The position numbers were made by a program, and so were the translations under genes. Of a stretch of DNA of 32,566 nt, positions 16,204-24,547 are shown piece by piece (the first letter of the stretch is position 1; each line of letters opens with the position of its first letter). The notes beneath the pieces are model-generated. The model did no database searches and was not told where the DNA came from. It saw nothing but the letters and a program-made list of their open reading frames with translations. This stretch comes from UBA3537 sp038106885 (GTDB lineage Bacteria; Bacteroidota; Bacteroidia; Flavobacteriales; Flavobacteriaceae). The stretch lies in contig JAYNFX010000013.1 of the NCBI GenBank assembly GCA_038106885.1, forward strand, positions 1 through 32,566, read 5' to 3'.

Positions 16204-17493
16204 ATGTATTTAATACCAAATATTATTTTTGGGTTTATATTAATTGTTGGAATTGGGTTTTTTATCAAAAATATAAATAAGCTCAAAAGAAATATAAAAT
16301 TAGGTACTGAGGTTTCTCTAAGTGGACCAAAAAAACAGCGCTGGATTAATATGGTTAAAATTGCGTTGGGTCAAAGCAAGATGGTCAGGAGGCCAATTTC
16401 AGGAATACTTCACATTATTGTTTATATTGGATTTGTAATTATTAATATTGAATTATTAGAAATAGTTATAGATGGACTTTTTGGTACTCATCGTATTTTT
16501 TCTTCTCTAGGTCCAATTTATGGTTTTTTGATTGGAGCTTTCGAAATTCTAGCTGTTTTAGTGTTAGTCTCAGTGATTATTTTTTGGTTAAGGAGAAATG
16601 TTGTTAAAATTAAACGTTTTTTGAACAATGAAATGAAAGGCTGGCCCAAAACTGATGCTAATCTTATTATTTATTTTGAAATTGTATTAATGGTTTTATT
16701 TTTAACCATGAATGCTGCTGACGTTGAATTTCAATCTATGAATTCTGGAAATTTGATAAGTGGCTTTATTGCACCTTTGTTTCAAGGATTACCTTTAAAT
16801 ATTATTGAGCGTACTGCTTGGTGGCTTCATATTATTGGTATTTTAATTTTTCTTAATTATTTATATTATTCAAAACACCTACATATTTTATTAGCTTTTC
16901 CAAACACATATTTTGGTAGCTTAAGCCCTAAAGGATATTTAGAAAATCTTGATTCTGTTACAAAAGAGGTTAAAATCATGATGGATCCAACTGTAGATCC
17001 ATATGCAAATTCAGATGATAATTTATCAATTGAAAAATTCGGTGCGAGTGATATTTTTGATTTAAACAGAATTCAGTTATTAAATGCTTATACATGTACA
17101 GAGTGTGGACGATGTACAAGTGAATGCCCTGCTAGTCAAACAGGTAAAAAACTTTCTCCAAGAAAAATTATGATGGACACCAGAGATAGAATTGAGGAAG
17201 TTGGTTCAAATATTGATTTAAACAAAGGAGTTTTTAAAAATGATGGTAAACAACTTATTGGAGATTATATTACAGATGAAGAAATATGGGCTTGTACAAG
17301 TTGTAACGCATGTGTTGAAGCATGTCCAGTCAGTATAAACCCTCTTTCAATTATTTTGGACATGAGAAGATACTTGGTTATGGAAAAAAGTGCTGCTCCT
17401 GCTGAGCTTAACAACATGATGACCAACATAGAGAATAACGGTGCTCCATGGCCGTACAATCAAATGGATAGATTAAATTGGAATAATGAATAA
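16204..17493 (+). CDS. Membrane-bound Fe-S oxidoreductase subunit (NarI-like membrane domain plus two 4Fe-4S clusters)
   Basis: A 429-residue protein with an N-terminal membrane domain of about five or six hydrophobic helices (for example residues 2-22, 68-95, 105-135, 150-172, 198-220). A cytoplasmic ferredoxin-like domain follows, with CTECGRCTSECPAS from Cys298 and CTSCNACVEACPVSINP from Cys364, each a CxxCxxCxxxCP motif for a 4Fe-4S cluster. This architecture matches the fused HdrE/NarI-HdrD-like half of heterodisulfide-reductase-type enzymes, several of which pass electrons from flavoproteins to menaquinone. The cysteine-rich CCG half is encoded separately at 17953-18741, so the two products very likely form one complex. 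The electron donor is unknown; ETF is a candidate by analogy. The gene begins 9 bases after the MlaD gene. Confidence 0.88.
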   Translation: MYLIPNIIFGFILIVGIGFFIKNINKLKRNIKLGTEVSLSGPKKQRWINMVKIALGQSKMVRRPISGILHIIVYIGFVIINIELLEIVIDGLFGTHRIFSSLGPIYGFLIGAFEILAVLVLVSVIIFWLRRNVVKIKRFLNNEMKGWPKTDANLIIYFEIVLMVLFLTMNAADVEFQSMNSGNLISGFIAPLFQGLPLNIIERTAWWLHIIGILIFLNYLYYSKHLHILLAFPNTYFGSLSPKGYLENLDSVTKEVKIMMDPTVDPYANSDDNLSIEKFGASDIFDLNRIQLLNAYTCTECGRCTSECPASQTGKKLSPRKIMMDTRDRIEEVGSNIDLNKGVFKNDGKQLIGDYITDEEIWACTSCNACVEACPVSINPLSIILDMRRYLVMEKSAAPAELNNMMTNIENNGAPWPYNQMDRLNWNNE

Positions 17494-17505
17494 ATTAAAC
17501 AAAAA

Positions 17506-17949
17506 ATGAAAAGAGAAGAAGCAGACGCATTTTTACATCAAAAAGTTGAAGACGGTGAATTGATTAGCCCGGTTTTACCTGATGGTGTAAAAAATTATCT
17601 AATAGATATTGATGGAACTATAACAGAGGATGTACCAAATGAAGAACCTGAACGAATGTCTACATGTTTACCATTTGAAGACGCTAAGTTAACTTGTAAT
17701 AAGTGGTATGATGAAGGTCACATGATTTGCTTTTTCACTTCTAGAACTGAAGACCATCGCGAAGTAACAGAATCATGGTTAAATCATCATGGATTTAATT
17801 ATCATACTTTATTGATGGGAAAACCCCGAGGTGGCAATTATCATTGGATTGATAATCATTTAGTTAAAGCAACACGATATAAAGGTAAGTTTACTGATCT
17901 TGTTGATAAAGAAGTAACAATTCAAGTTTTTGACGATGGAAAAAATTAA
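17506..17949 (+). CDS. HAD-like hydrolase superfamily protein
   Basis: A 147-residue cytoplasmic protein. Motif I of HAD phosphatases appears as YLIDIDGTIT with Asp34 and Asp36. FFTSRTEDH fits motif II (Thr/Ser after a hydrophobic strand), and LLMGKPRGGNYHWIDNH supplies a Lys of motif III and an acidic residue that may serve as motif IV. There is no room for a large cap domain. Some homologues carry the label phosphoheptose isomerase in databases, which the motifs do not support. The substrate is unknown. It is inserted, with only 12 and 3 bases of spacing, between the two Fe-S subunit genes, so it is surely co-expressed with them. Confidence 0.75.
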   Translation: MKREEADAFLHQKVEDGELISPVLPDGVKNYLIDIDGTITEDVPNEEPERMSTCLPFEDAKLTCNKWYDEGHMICFFTSRTEDHREVTESWLNHHGFNYHTLLMGKPRGGNYHWIDNHLVKATRYKGKFTDLVDKEVTIQVFDDGKN

Positions 17950-17952
17950 AAA

Positions 17953-18741
17953 ATGAGTAAATCATTACGGGTACCCACAATGGCTCAATTACTTTCTGAA
18001 GGGATTACACCAGAGGTTCTTTTCTGGGTTGGTTGCGCTGGAAGTTTTGATGATAGAGCCAAAAAAATAACTAAAGCCCTTGTTAAAATAATGCATTCTG
18101 CTGATGTTTCTTTCGCTGTTTTAGGAACTGAAGAAAGTTGCACGGGTGATCCTGCTAAGCGTTCTGGAAATGAGTTTTTATTTCAAATGCAAGCTGTAAC
18201 TAACATTGAAGTGATGAATTCTTATAATGTAAAAAAAATAGTTACCTCATGCCCACATTGTTTTAATACTATTAAAAATGAATATCCATCTTTAGGAGGT
18301 AAATATGAAGTTGTTCACCATACACAATTTTTAAAGAGTCTTCTTGATGATGGAAGATTAACTATTGAAGGTGGACAGTTTAAAGGTAAACGTATCACAT
18401 TCCATGATCCTTGTTATTTAGGTCGCGCAAATAATATCTACGAGGCACCAAGGGATTTGATAAAAAAACTTGATGCTGAACTTGTTGAAATGAAAAACTG
18501 TAGAAAAAAAGGCTTGTGTTGTGGAGCAGGGGGAGCACAAATGTTTAAAGATGCTGAAGCTGGTGATAAAGAAATTAATATTGAGCGAACTGAGCAAGCT
18601 GTTGAGACTAAACCAGATATAATTGCCGCTGGTTGTCCATTTTGTAATACTATGATGACTGATGGTGTCAAAAATAAAGTAGACGGTAAAATAGAAGTAA
18701 AAGATATTGCAGAACTAATAGTTAAAGCAAAGGATTTATAA
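17953..18741 (+). CDS. (Fe-S)-binding protein with two CCG (cysteine-rich) domains, HdrB/LutA/GlpC-like
   Basis: A 262-residue soluble subunit with two cysteine-rich repeats of the type found in HdrB, LutA and glycolate oxidase GlcF. Repeat 1 carries FWVGCAGSFDDRA and TSCPHCFNTIKNEYP. Repeat 2 carries HDPCYLGRANNIYEAPRDLI, then the tandem cysteines in LCCGAGGAQM, and AGCPFCNTMMTDG. Such repeats bind a non-cubane 4Fe-4S cluster and bifurcate or relay electrons. With the membrane subunit at 16204-17493 it should form a quinone-linked oxidoreductase. The start codon lies 3 bases after the HAD gene stop. No flavin-binding subunit is encoded nearby, so the partner dehydrogenase or ETF must lie elsewhere. 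Confidence 0.9.
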   Translation: MSKSLRVPTMAQLLSEGITPEVLFWVGCAGSFDDRAKKITKALVKIMHSADVSFAVLGTEESCTGDPAKRSGNEFLFQMQAVTNIEVMNSYNVKKIVTSCPHCFNTIKNEYPSLGGKYEVVHHTQFLKSLLDDGRLTIEGGQFKGKRITFHDPCYLGRANNIYEAPRDLIKKLDAELVEMKNCRKKGLCCGAGGAQMFKDAEAGDKEINIERTEQAVETKPDIIAAGCPFCNTMMTDGVKNKVDGKIEVKDIAELIVKAKDL

Positions 18742-18745
18742 TCTT

Positions 18746-19231
18746 ATGATGAGCGATTTTAAAACTCTTTCTGAAAATTCAAGAATTTGGATATACCAAT
18801 CTAATCGTTCATTAACACAACAAGAGAAAGAATCAATATCTAAATTAATTGAAGATTTTTTAAATAACTGGAAGTCTCACGGAGTAAGTTTAAACTCTGG
18901 ATTTGAGATTAAATACAATCGCTTTATTGTAATTGCTCAAGATCAGAATACACAAAATGCTACAGGTTGCTCAATAGATTCTATGGTTCATTTTATTCAG
19001 AAATTAGAAAAAAAGTACAATATATCATTACTTGACAAATTAAATGTCTCTTACAAGCAAGGAGATTACATTGCTTATAAATCTTTAAAAGATTTTAAAA
19101 AAATGGTAAAAGATGGAGCTGTTAGTAAAAATACTATTGTTTTTAATAATCTAGTTCAAACCAAACTAGAATATACAAATTATTGGGAGGTTCCAGCATT
19201 TGAGAGTTGGCACGCTCGTTTTTTTAAATAA
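18746..19231 (+). CDS. Conserved Bacteroidota protein of unknown function
   Basis: A 161-residue soluble protein with the recognisable opening SRIWIYQSNRSLTQQEK, a central ATGCSIDSMVHFIQKLEKKY, and the ending VPAFESWHARFF. Homologues in Flavobacteriia are often labelled ABC transporter ATPase, but there is no Walker A, Walker B or ABC signature, so that name should not be copied. The single Cys in GCSIDS and the conserved aromatic/His ending (SWHARF) are the only striking residues. It begins 4 bases after the CCG-domain gene stop, the fourth gene of that cluster, and may assist the Fe-S complex; this is inferred from position only. Two ATGs in tandem leave the start ambiguous by one residue. 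Confidence 0.8.
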   Translation: MMSDFKTLSENSRIWIYQSNRSLTQQEKESISKLIEDFLNNWKSHGVSLNSGFEIKYNRFIVIAQDQNTQNATGCSIDSMVHFIQKLEKKYNISLLDKLNVSYKQGDYIAYKSLKDFKKMVKDGAVSKNTIVFNNLVQTKLEYTNYWEVPAFESWHARFFK

Positions 19232-19236
19232 AATTC

Positions 19237-19269
19237 AAAATATTAATTATATTATGACTCTAATATTTT
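19237..19269. repeat. AT-only 9-bp inverted repeat before the GH3 gene
   Basis: AAAATATTA at 19237-19245 and TAATATTTT at 19261-19269 are perfect reverse complements with a 15-base spacer, ending four bases before the ATG at 19274. In DNA this AT-rich it could be chance; it could also be a weak terminator or a hairpin in the leader. Confidence 0.3.
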
Positions 19270-19273
19270 ATTA

Positions 19274-22198
19274 ATGTTTTTTAAGCGTAATTTAATTTTT
19301 TTATTTTTTTTAATAATTACCAATTTTATTAATGCTCAATATCCACCATTAAATACGATTGATTCAACTTTTCAAAAAAAATGGGTAGATAGTGTTTATA
19401 ACTCTATGACGTTAAAAGAGAAAATTGGACAATTATTCATGGTTCAGGTTTTCTCTGATGAAAGTAAATTAAATAAGTCAAAAGTTATTAGTTTAATCAA
19501 AAACCAAAAAATTGGAGGCTTAATTTATTCTAGTGGAGGGCCAGTCCGTCAAGCAATTTTGAATAACGAGTTACAATCTGTTTCTAAATTACCTTTATTA
19601 ATTGGAATGGATGCAGAATGGGGATTAAATATGAGACTTGATTCCACTTTCGCATTTCCATGGAATATGACATTAGGTGCGATAAGTGATTTAGGATTAA
19701 TCAGAAAAACGGGTAAGCACATTGGAGAACATTGTAAACGTTTAGGTGTTCATTTTAACTTTTCTCCAGTTGTAGATATTAATACCAATCCAAATAATCC
19801 AATTATTGGTAATCGATCTTTTGGTGAAGATAAGATCAATGTTGCAAATAAATCTCTAGCTTTAATGAAAGGGATGCAAAGTACAGGAATTTTAGCGTGT
19901 GCAAAACATTTTCCTGGTCATGGTGATACCGATAAAGATTCACATAAAACTTTACCAACGATTTCATTTAACAAAAAACGTCTTTACAATGTAGAGTTTT
20001 TTCCATATGAAACTTTAATTAGACATGGTTTGTCTAGTGTAATGGTAGCTCATTTGAATGTACCAGCTCTAGATTCCAGAACTAATTATCCTTCATCTTT
20101 ATCCGAAAAAATTATAACTAATAATTTAAAATCAAAGCTTAATTTCAAAGGCTTAATTTTTACGGATGCTCTTGATATGAATGGGGTTTCTAATTTCAGT
20201 TCTCCAGGAGATGTTGATTTAAATGCTTTTTTAGCTGGTAATGATATTTTATTAATGTCAAAAGATGTTATCAGTGGAATTAATAAGATTGAATTGGCAT
20301 ATAATCAAGGAAGAATTAATGAAAGCCGACTTTCACACTCAGTTAAAAAAATATTGTATGCAAAATTCAAAGTTGGTCTTAATAATTACTCGCCAATTGA
20401 AATTAGTAATATAATTAGTGATGTTAATCGAGTTGAAGACAGGTTGTTAAATTTTGATCTAATTAAAAAATCACAAACTGTAATTAAAAATGATAATAAT
20501 ATTTTACCGCTCAAAAATTTAGATTTAAGGAAGATTGCATATGTTCCAATTGGTGACTCTGATGGAAATTATTTTTTTGAAACTTTAAAAAAATATACAA
20601 AGGTTCAAATTGTAAAAAATCAAGGGAATAATAACGTTTTCCAAGAGCTAGAGCCTTTCAATACTATTATTGTTGGGTTTCACAAGTCTAATGATAATCC
20701 TTGGAAGTCTTATAAGTTTTCAAAATCAGATTTAGATTTTTTAGATAAAATTTCTAGGAACAAAAAAATAATTCTGACTCTTTTTTCAAGCCCATATTCG
20801 TTAAATCAAATAAAAACCTTTTCTAATATTGAAAGTGTTTTAGTTGCATATCAAAACAGTAAAATATCTCAAGAAATTGCTGGTCAAATAATTTTTGGTG
20901 CAATCTCATCATCTGGAAAACTTCCAGTTAGTATTATGAAATCCGGTTTTAGCTGTGGAGATGGAATTCAAACCCAAAGTATAAATAGGTTATCTTATGG
21001 TTTGCCAGAAAGTGTTGGTGTAAGTGGATATAAACTAAATAAATTAGATTCTATAGCTAAATATGCTATTGAAACCAAAATGACCCCAGGCATACAATTA
21101 CTCGTTGCTAGAAAAGGTAAAGTTATTTACAATAAAACTTTTGGTTTCCACACTTATAAAAATATTAATAGTGTTAATTATGATCATATATTTGATTTAG
21201 CTTCACTTACAAAAATATTAGTATCACTACCTCTATTAATGGAACTTATTGACCATGGCGTTGTTTCTTTAAATGATAAATTAGAAAATTTATTACCCAA
21301 TTATAAAAATTCTAATAAGGCCTCAATAACATTAAAGGAAATGTTATCGCATTATGCTCAACTAACCCCTTGGATTCCTTTTTATAAATCTACTTTAGAT
21401 TCCATCACTGAAAATAAAAACCCCAAATTTTTCAGTGAAAAAAAATCTATTGGTTTTCCAATTCAAATTTCTGATAATAATTTTCTTAGAAATGATTTTA
21501 AAGATACAATAAGAAATAGAGTATTAAAATCTGAATTATTGAAAAATAGAGAATATCGTTATAGCGATTTACCCTACTATATAATTAAAGAACTTATAGA
21601 ACTTCATTATAATGAATCTTTAGATATCTTGATAAAAAATCATTTTTTTAATAAAATTGGAGCAAATTATTCGACATATTTACCTTTAAATTATTATGAT
21701 AAAGAAACTATTTTACCAACCGAAGAAGATGATTATTTTAGGTTTGAAAAAGTTCATGGATATGTTCATGATATGGGTGCAGCAATGCAAAGTGGGATTG
21801 GTGGTCATGCAGGTCTTTTTAGTAATGCAAATGATATAGCAAAAATAATGCAAATGTATTTACAAAAAGGTAACTATGGGGATTATCAGTTTATTGAATC
21901 TAGTACATTTGACGCTTTTAATAAATGTTATTATTGTAATGATGAAAATCGCAGGGGTGTAGGTTTTGATAAACCTCAACTTGAAGAGGATGGTCCAACA
22001 TGTGGCTGTGTTTCTATGAGTAGCTTTGGTCATACAGGATTTACAGGTACAATGGCTTGGGCTGATCCCGAAGATGAAATTATTTATGTATTTTTATCAA
22101 ACAGAACTTACCCTGATTCAAGTAATAATAGTTTACTTGATAATAATATTCGAACCGAAGTTCAACGCTTTGTTCATGAATCAATAATTGATAGATAA
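19274..22198 (+). CDS. Glycoside hydrolase family 3 beta-N-acetylhexosaminidase fused to a serine beta-lactamase-like hydrolase
   Basis: A 974-residue exported protein with signal peptide MFFKRNLIFLFFLIITNFINAQ. The GH3 N-terminal barrel (about 30-370) shows the NagZ-type loop KHFPGHGDTDKDSHKTLP, with the His/Asp pair used as acid/base, and the nucleophile Asp298 in FTDALDMNG. A GH3 C-terminal alpha/beta sandwich follows (about 395-560). Residues about 580-970 form a class C beta-lactamase/penicillin-binding-like domain with SLTK (Ser644, Lys647), YSD near 763-765 and the HTG triad from His920. The likely role is in peptidoglycan turnover, hydrolysing GlcNAc-MurNAc links and acting on peptides or esters; this is inferred from domains. 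The stop overlaps the bshA start as TAATG. Confidence 0.9.
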   Translation: MFFKRNLIFLFFLIITNFINAQYPPLNTIDSTFQKKWVDSVYNSMTLKEKIGQLFMVQVFSDESKLNKSKVISLIKNQKIGGLIYSSGGPVRQAILNNELQSVSKLPLLIGMDAEWGLNMRLDSTFAFPWNMTLGAISDLGLIRKTGKHIGEHCKRLGVHFNFSPVVDINTNPNNPIIGNRSFGEDKINVANKSLALMKGMQSTGILACAKHFPGHGDTDKDSHKTLPTISFNKKRLYNVEFFPYETLIRHGLSSVMVAHLNVPALDSRTNYPSSLSEKIITNNLKSKLNFKGLIFTDALDMNGVSNFSSPGDVDLNAFLAGNDILLMSKDVISGINKIELAYNQGRINESRLSHSVKKILYAKFKVGLNNYSPIEISNIISDVNRVEDRLLNFDLIKKSQTVIKNDNNILPLKNLDLRKIAYVPIGDSDGNYFFETLKKYTKVQIVKNQGNNNVFQELEPFNTIIVGFHKSNDNPWKSYKFSKSDLDFLDKISRNKKIILTLFSSPYSLNQIKTFSNIESVLVAYQNSKISQEIAGQIIFGAISSSGKLPVSIMKSGFSCGDGIQTQSINRLSYGLPESVGVSGYKLNKLDSIAKYAIETKMTPGIQLLVARKGKVIYNKTFGFHTYKNINSVNYDHIFDLASLTKILVSLPLLMELIDHGVVSLNDKLENLLPNYKNSNKASITLKEMLSHYAQLTPWIPFYKSTLDSITENKNPKFFSEKKSIGFPIQISDNNFLRNDFKDTIRNRVLKSELLKNREYRYSDLPYYIIKELIELHYNESLDILIKNHFFNKIGANYSTYLPLNYYDKETILPTEEDDYFRFEKVHGYVHDMGAAMQSGIGGHAGLFSNANDIAKIMQMYLQKGNYGDYQFIESSTFDAFNKCYYCNDENRRGVGFDKPQLEEDGPTCGCVSMSSFGHTGFTGTMAWADPEDEIIYVFLSNRTYPDSSNNSLLDNNIRTEVQRFVHESIIDR

Positions 22199-23334
22199 TG
22201 AGAATAGGAATTGTTTGCTATCCCACTTTTGGAGGTAGTGGTGTTATTGCCACTGAATTAGGTCTTGAACTTTCAAAAAAAGGTCATACTGTTCACTTTA
22301 TTACTTATAGACAACCTGTTCGCCTAGAGCTTATCAGTGAAAATGTTCATTTTCACGAGGTAAATGTTCCAGATTATCCATTATTTCATTACCAACCTTA
22401 CGAATTAGCACTATCGAGTAAAATTGTTGATACCGTGAAAATGTTTGAAATTGATGTTTTACATGTTCATTATGCAATTCCACATGCGTACGCTGCTTAC
22501 ATGGCAAAAAAAATGTTGCATCAAGATGGAATTAAGTTGCCAATTGTAACTACACTACATGGGACTGATATTACACTAGTTGGTAGCCATCCTTTTTACA
22601 AAACTGCAGTTACATTTAGCATTAATCATTCTGATGCTGTAACTTCAGTTTCTCATAGTTTAAAAGAAGATACTCAAAGATTATTTAAAACCAAAAAGGA
22701 TATCACAGTTGTTCCTAATTTTGTTGATTTAAATAAATATAAATCTTTGGGTAATCAATGCCCTAAAGGAATTTTAGCCAGAGACGATGAAAGAGTAATA
22801 ACTCATATTAGTAATTTCAGAAATGTTAAGCGTATTCCAGATGTTATAAAGATTTTTAATACTATAAGAAAGCAAATCCCATCAAAATTATTAATGATAG
22901 GGGAAGGACCTGAGCGTGAAAATGCAGAAAAATTATGTTTTGATTTAAAAATTGATAATCATGTCTTATTCTTAGGAAACAGCAATGAAGTAGACAAGAT
23001 CCTTTGTTTTAGCGACTTATTTCTTCTTCCTTCTGAGACAGAAAGTTTTGGATTATCTGCACTAGAAGCAATGGCATCCGGTGTTCCTGTAATTTCTAGC
23101 AACACAGGCGGTTTACCAGAAGTTAATTTGAACGGCTCCTCAGGATATTTAAGTCCAGTGGGTGATATAAAGGATATGTCTGAGAAAGCTCTCAGTATTT
23201 TAAAAGATCCTAAAATACTTTTAAAATTTAAGAAAGCTGCAAAACTTAGGGCCACAAAGTTTGATGTTCATCAAGTCGTTTCTAGCTATGAGGCAGTTTA
23301 CAACAAAGCATTAAAAAATTGTATATCAATATGA
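22198..23334 (+). CDS. bshA: N-acetyl-alpha-D-glucosaminyl L-malate synthase BshA
   Basis: A family 4 glycosyltransferase that joins GlcNAc from UDP-GlcNAc to L-malate, the first step of bacillithiol synthesis; bacillithiol pathways occur in many Bacteroidota. The 378 residues match BshA closely: N-terminal MRIGIVCYPTFGGSGVIATE, ITYRQPVRL, VLHVHYAIPHAYAAYMAK, TTLHGTDITLVGSHPFY, and the C-terminal EX7E motif in SETESFGLSALEAMASG followed by NTGGLPEV. The start ATG shares its first base with the previous gene's stop codon, giving translational coupling to the GH3 fusion gene. No bshB or bshC is in the window. Confidence 0.95.
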   Translation: MRIGIVCYPTFGGSGVIATELGLELSKKGHTVHFITYRQPVRLELISENVHFHEVNVPDYPLFHYQPYELALSSKIVDTVKMFEIDVLHVHYAIPHAYAAYMAKKMLHQDGIKLPIVTTLHGTDITLVGSHPFYKTAVTFSINHSDAVTSVSHSLKEDTQRLFKTKKDITVVPNFVDLNKYKSLGNQCPKGILARDDERVITHISNFRNVKRIPDVIKIFNTIRKQIPSKLLMIGEGPERENAEKLCFDLKIDNHVLFLGNSNEVDKILCFSDLFLLPSETESFGLSALEAMASGVPVISSNTGGLPEVNLNGSSGYLSPVGDIKDMSEKALSILKDPKILLKFKKAAKLRATKFDVHQVVSSYEAVYNKALKNCISI

Positions 23335-23373
23335 CAATTAATATTGATTGTTTTATTAATTTTACACCTTATT

Positions 23374-23390
23374 TAAAACCAAAGGTTTTA
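23374..23390 (+). promoter_or_regulatory. Short hairpin directly upstream of aroC
   Basis: TAAAACC and GGTTTTA form a perfect 7-base stem around an AAA loop, ending five bases before the aroC ATG at 23396. It could shield the start codon region, or be a minor terminator after bshA or a protein-binding palindrome. Only the structure is seen. Confidence 0.4.
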
Positions 23391-23395
23391 CGAAT

Positions 23396-24447
23396 ATGGC
23401 AGGAAATACATTTGGAAAAATTTTTAAACTAACAACTTTTGGTGAATCTCACGGCAAAGCAATTGGTGGAATTATTGATGGCTGTCCTGCAGGAGTTTCT
23501 GTAGATTTTGATAAGATACAATATGAAATGGATCGACGTAAACCAGGTCAATCTAAAATTGTAACTCAGCGTAAGGAGCCAGATACTGTTGAGTTTTTAT
23601 CAGGTATTTTTGAAGGAATTACAACAGGTACTCCTATTGGGTTTATGATTCATAACAACAATCAAAAATCTAAAGACTACGAGCACATTAAAAATAGTTA
23701 TCGTCCATCTCATGCTGATTTTGTTTATGATAAAAAATATGGTTTTAGAGATTACAGGGGTGGAGGACGTAGTTCTGCACGCGAAACTGCAGCAAGGGTT
23801 GTTGCTGGGTCAATCGCTAAGCAATTCATGTCTGGCGTACAGTTTAATGCATTTGTTTCTGGTGTCGGTGAATTAAAACTTAAAAATCCACATTTAGTTA
23901 ATAATTTTTCCAGCGTAGAGTCTAATCCTGTTCGTTGTCCTGATCCAAAAATGGCTAAAGACATGGAGGAGTTAATTAGACAAATTAGGAAAGAAGGTGA
24001 TACAGTTGGAGGTATGATTACATGTGTCATAAAAAATGTGCCAATTGGACTTGGGGAACCTGTATTTGATAAACTTCATGCTGAACTTGGTAAAGCTATG
24101 CTATCGATAAATGCTGTTAAAGGTTTTGAATATGGAAGTGGATTTGAAGGTGCTTCTTGGCGAGGCAGTAAGCATAATGATCTTTTTAATACAGATGGTA
24201 CAACCAAAACCAACTATTCTGGTGGTATTCAAGGTGGAATAAGCAATGGTATGGATGTTTATTTTAATGTTGCATTCAAACCAGTTGCTACGATAATGCA
24301 AGATCAAGAAACAATTGATAGATCCGGGAATGAAACAATAATGCAAGGAAAAGGACGTCATGATCCATGTGTTGTACCAAGAGCTGTTCCTATTGTTGAA
24401 GCAATGGCTTCACTTGTGCTTGCAGATAATTTTCTCATTGCTCGAAC
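23396..24447 (+). CDS. aroC: Chorismate synthase AroC (last few residues lost in gap)
   Basis: Converts 5-enolpyruvylshikimate 3-phosphate to chorismate using reduced FMN, the last step of the shikimate pathway. About 350 residues are visible, starting MAGNTFGKIFKLTTFGESHG. The signature motifs are all present: GESHGKAIGGIIDGCPAG, MDRRKPGQSKIVTQRKEPD, FRDYRGGGRSSARETAARV and GRHDPCVVPRAVPIVEAMAS. The frame runs into the N gap at LVLADNFLIART, and since the family is about 350-360 residues only a handful are missing. The frame that continues through the Ns to a stop beyond the gap is an artefact. A 7-base hairpin lies just upstream of the start. Confidence 0.96.
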
Positions 24448-24547
24448 NNNNNNNNNNNNNNNNNNNNNNNNNNNNNNNNNNNNNNNNNNNNNNNNNNNNN
24501 NNNNNNNNNNNNNNNNNNNNNNNNNNNNNNNNNNNNNNNNNNNNNNN
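24448..24547. other. assembly gap of exactly 100 N
   Basis: A second 100-base placeholder. It hides the last residues of aroC, any spacer, and roughly 90-110 N-terminal residues of the following symporter, so the true gap is likely 300 bases or more. Confidence 0.98.
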
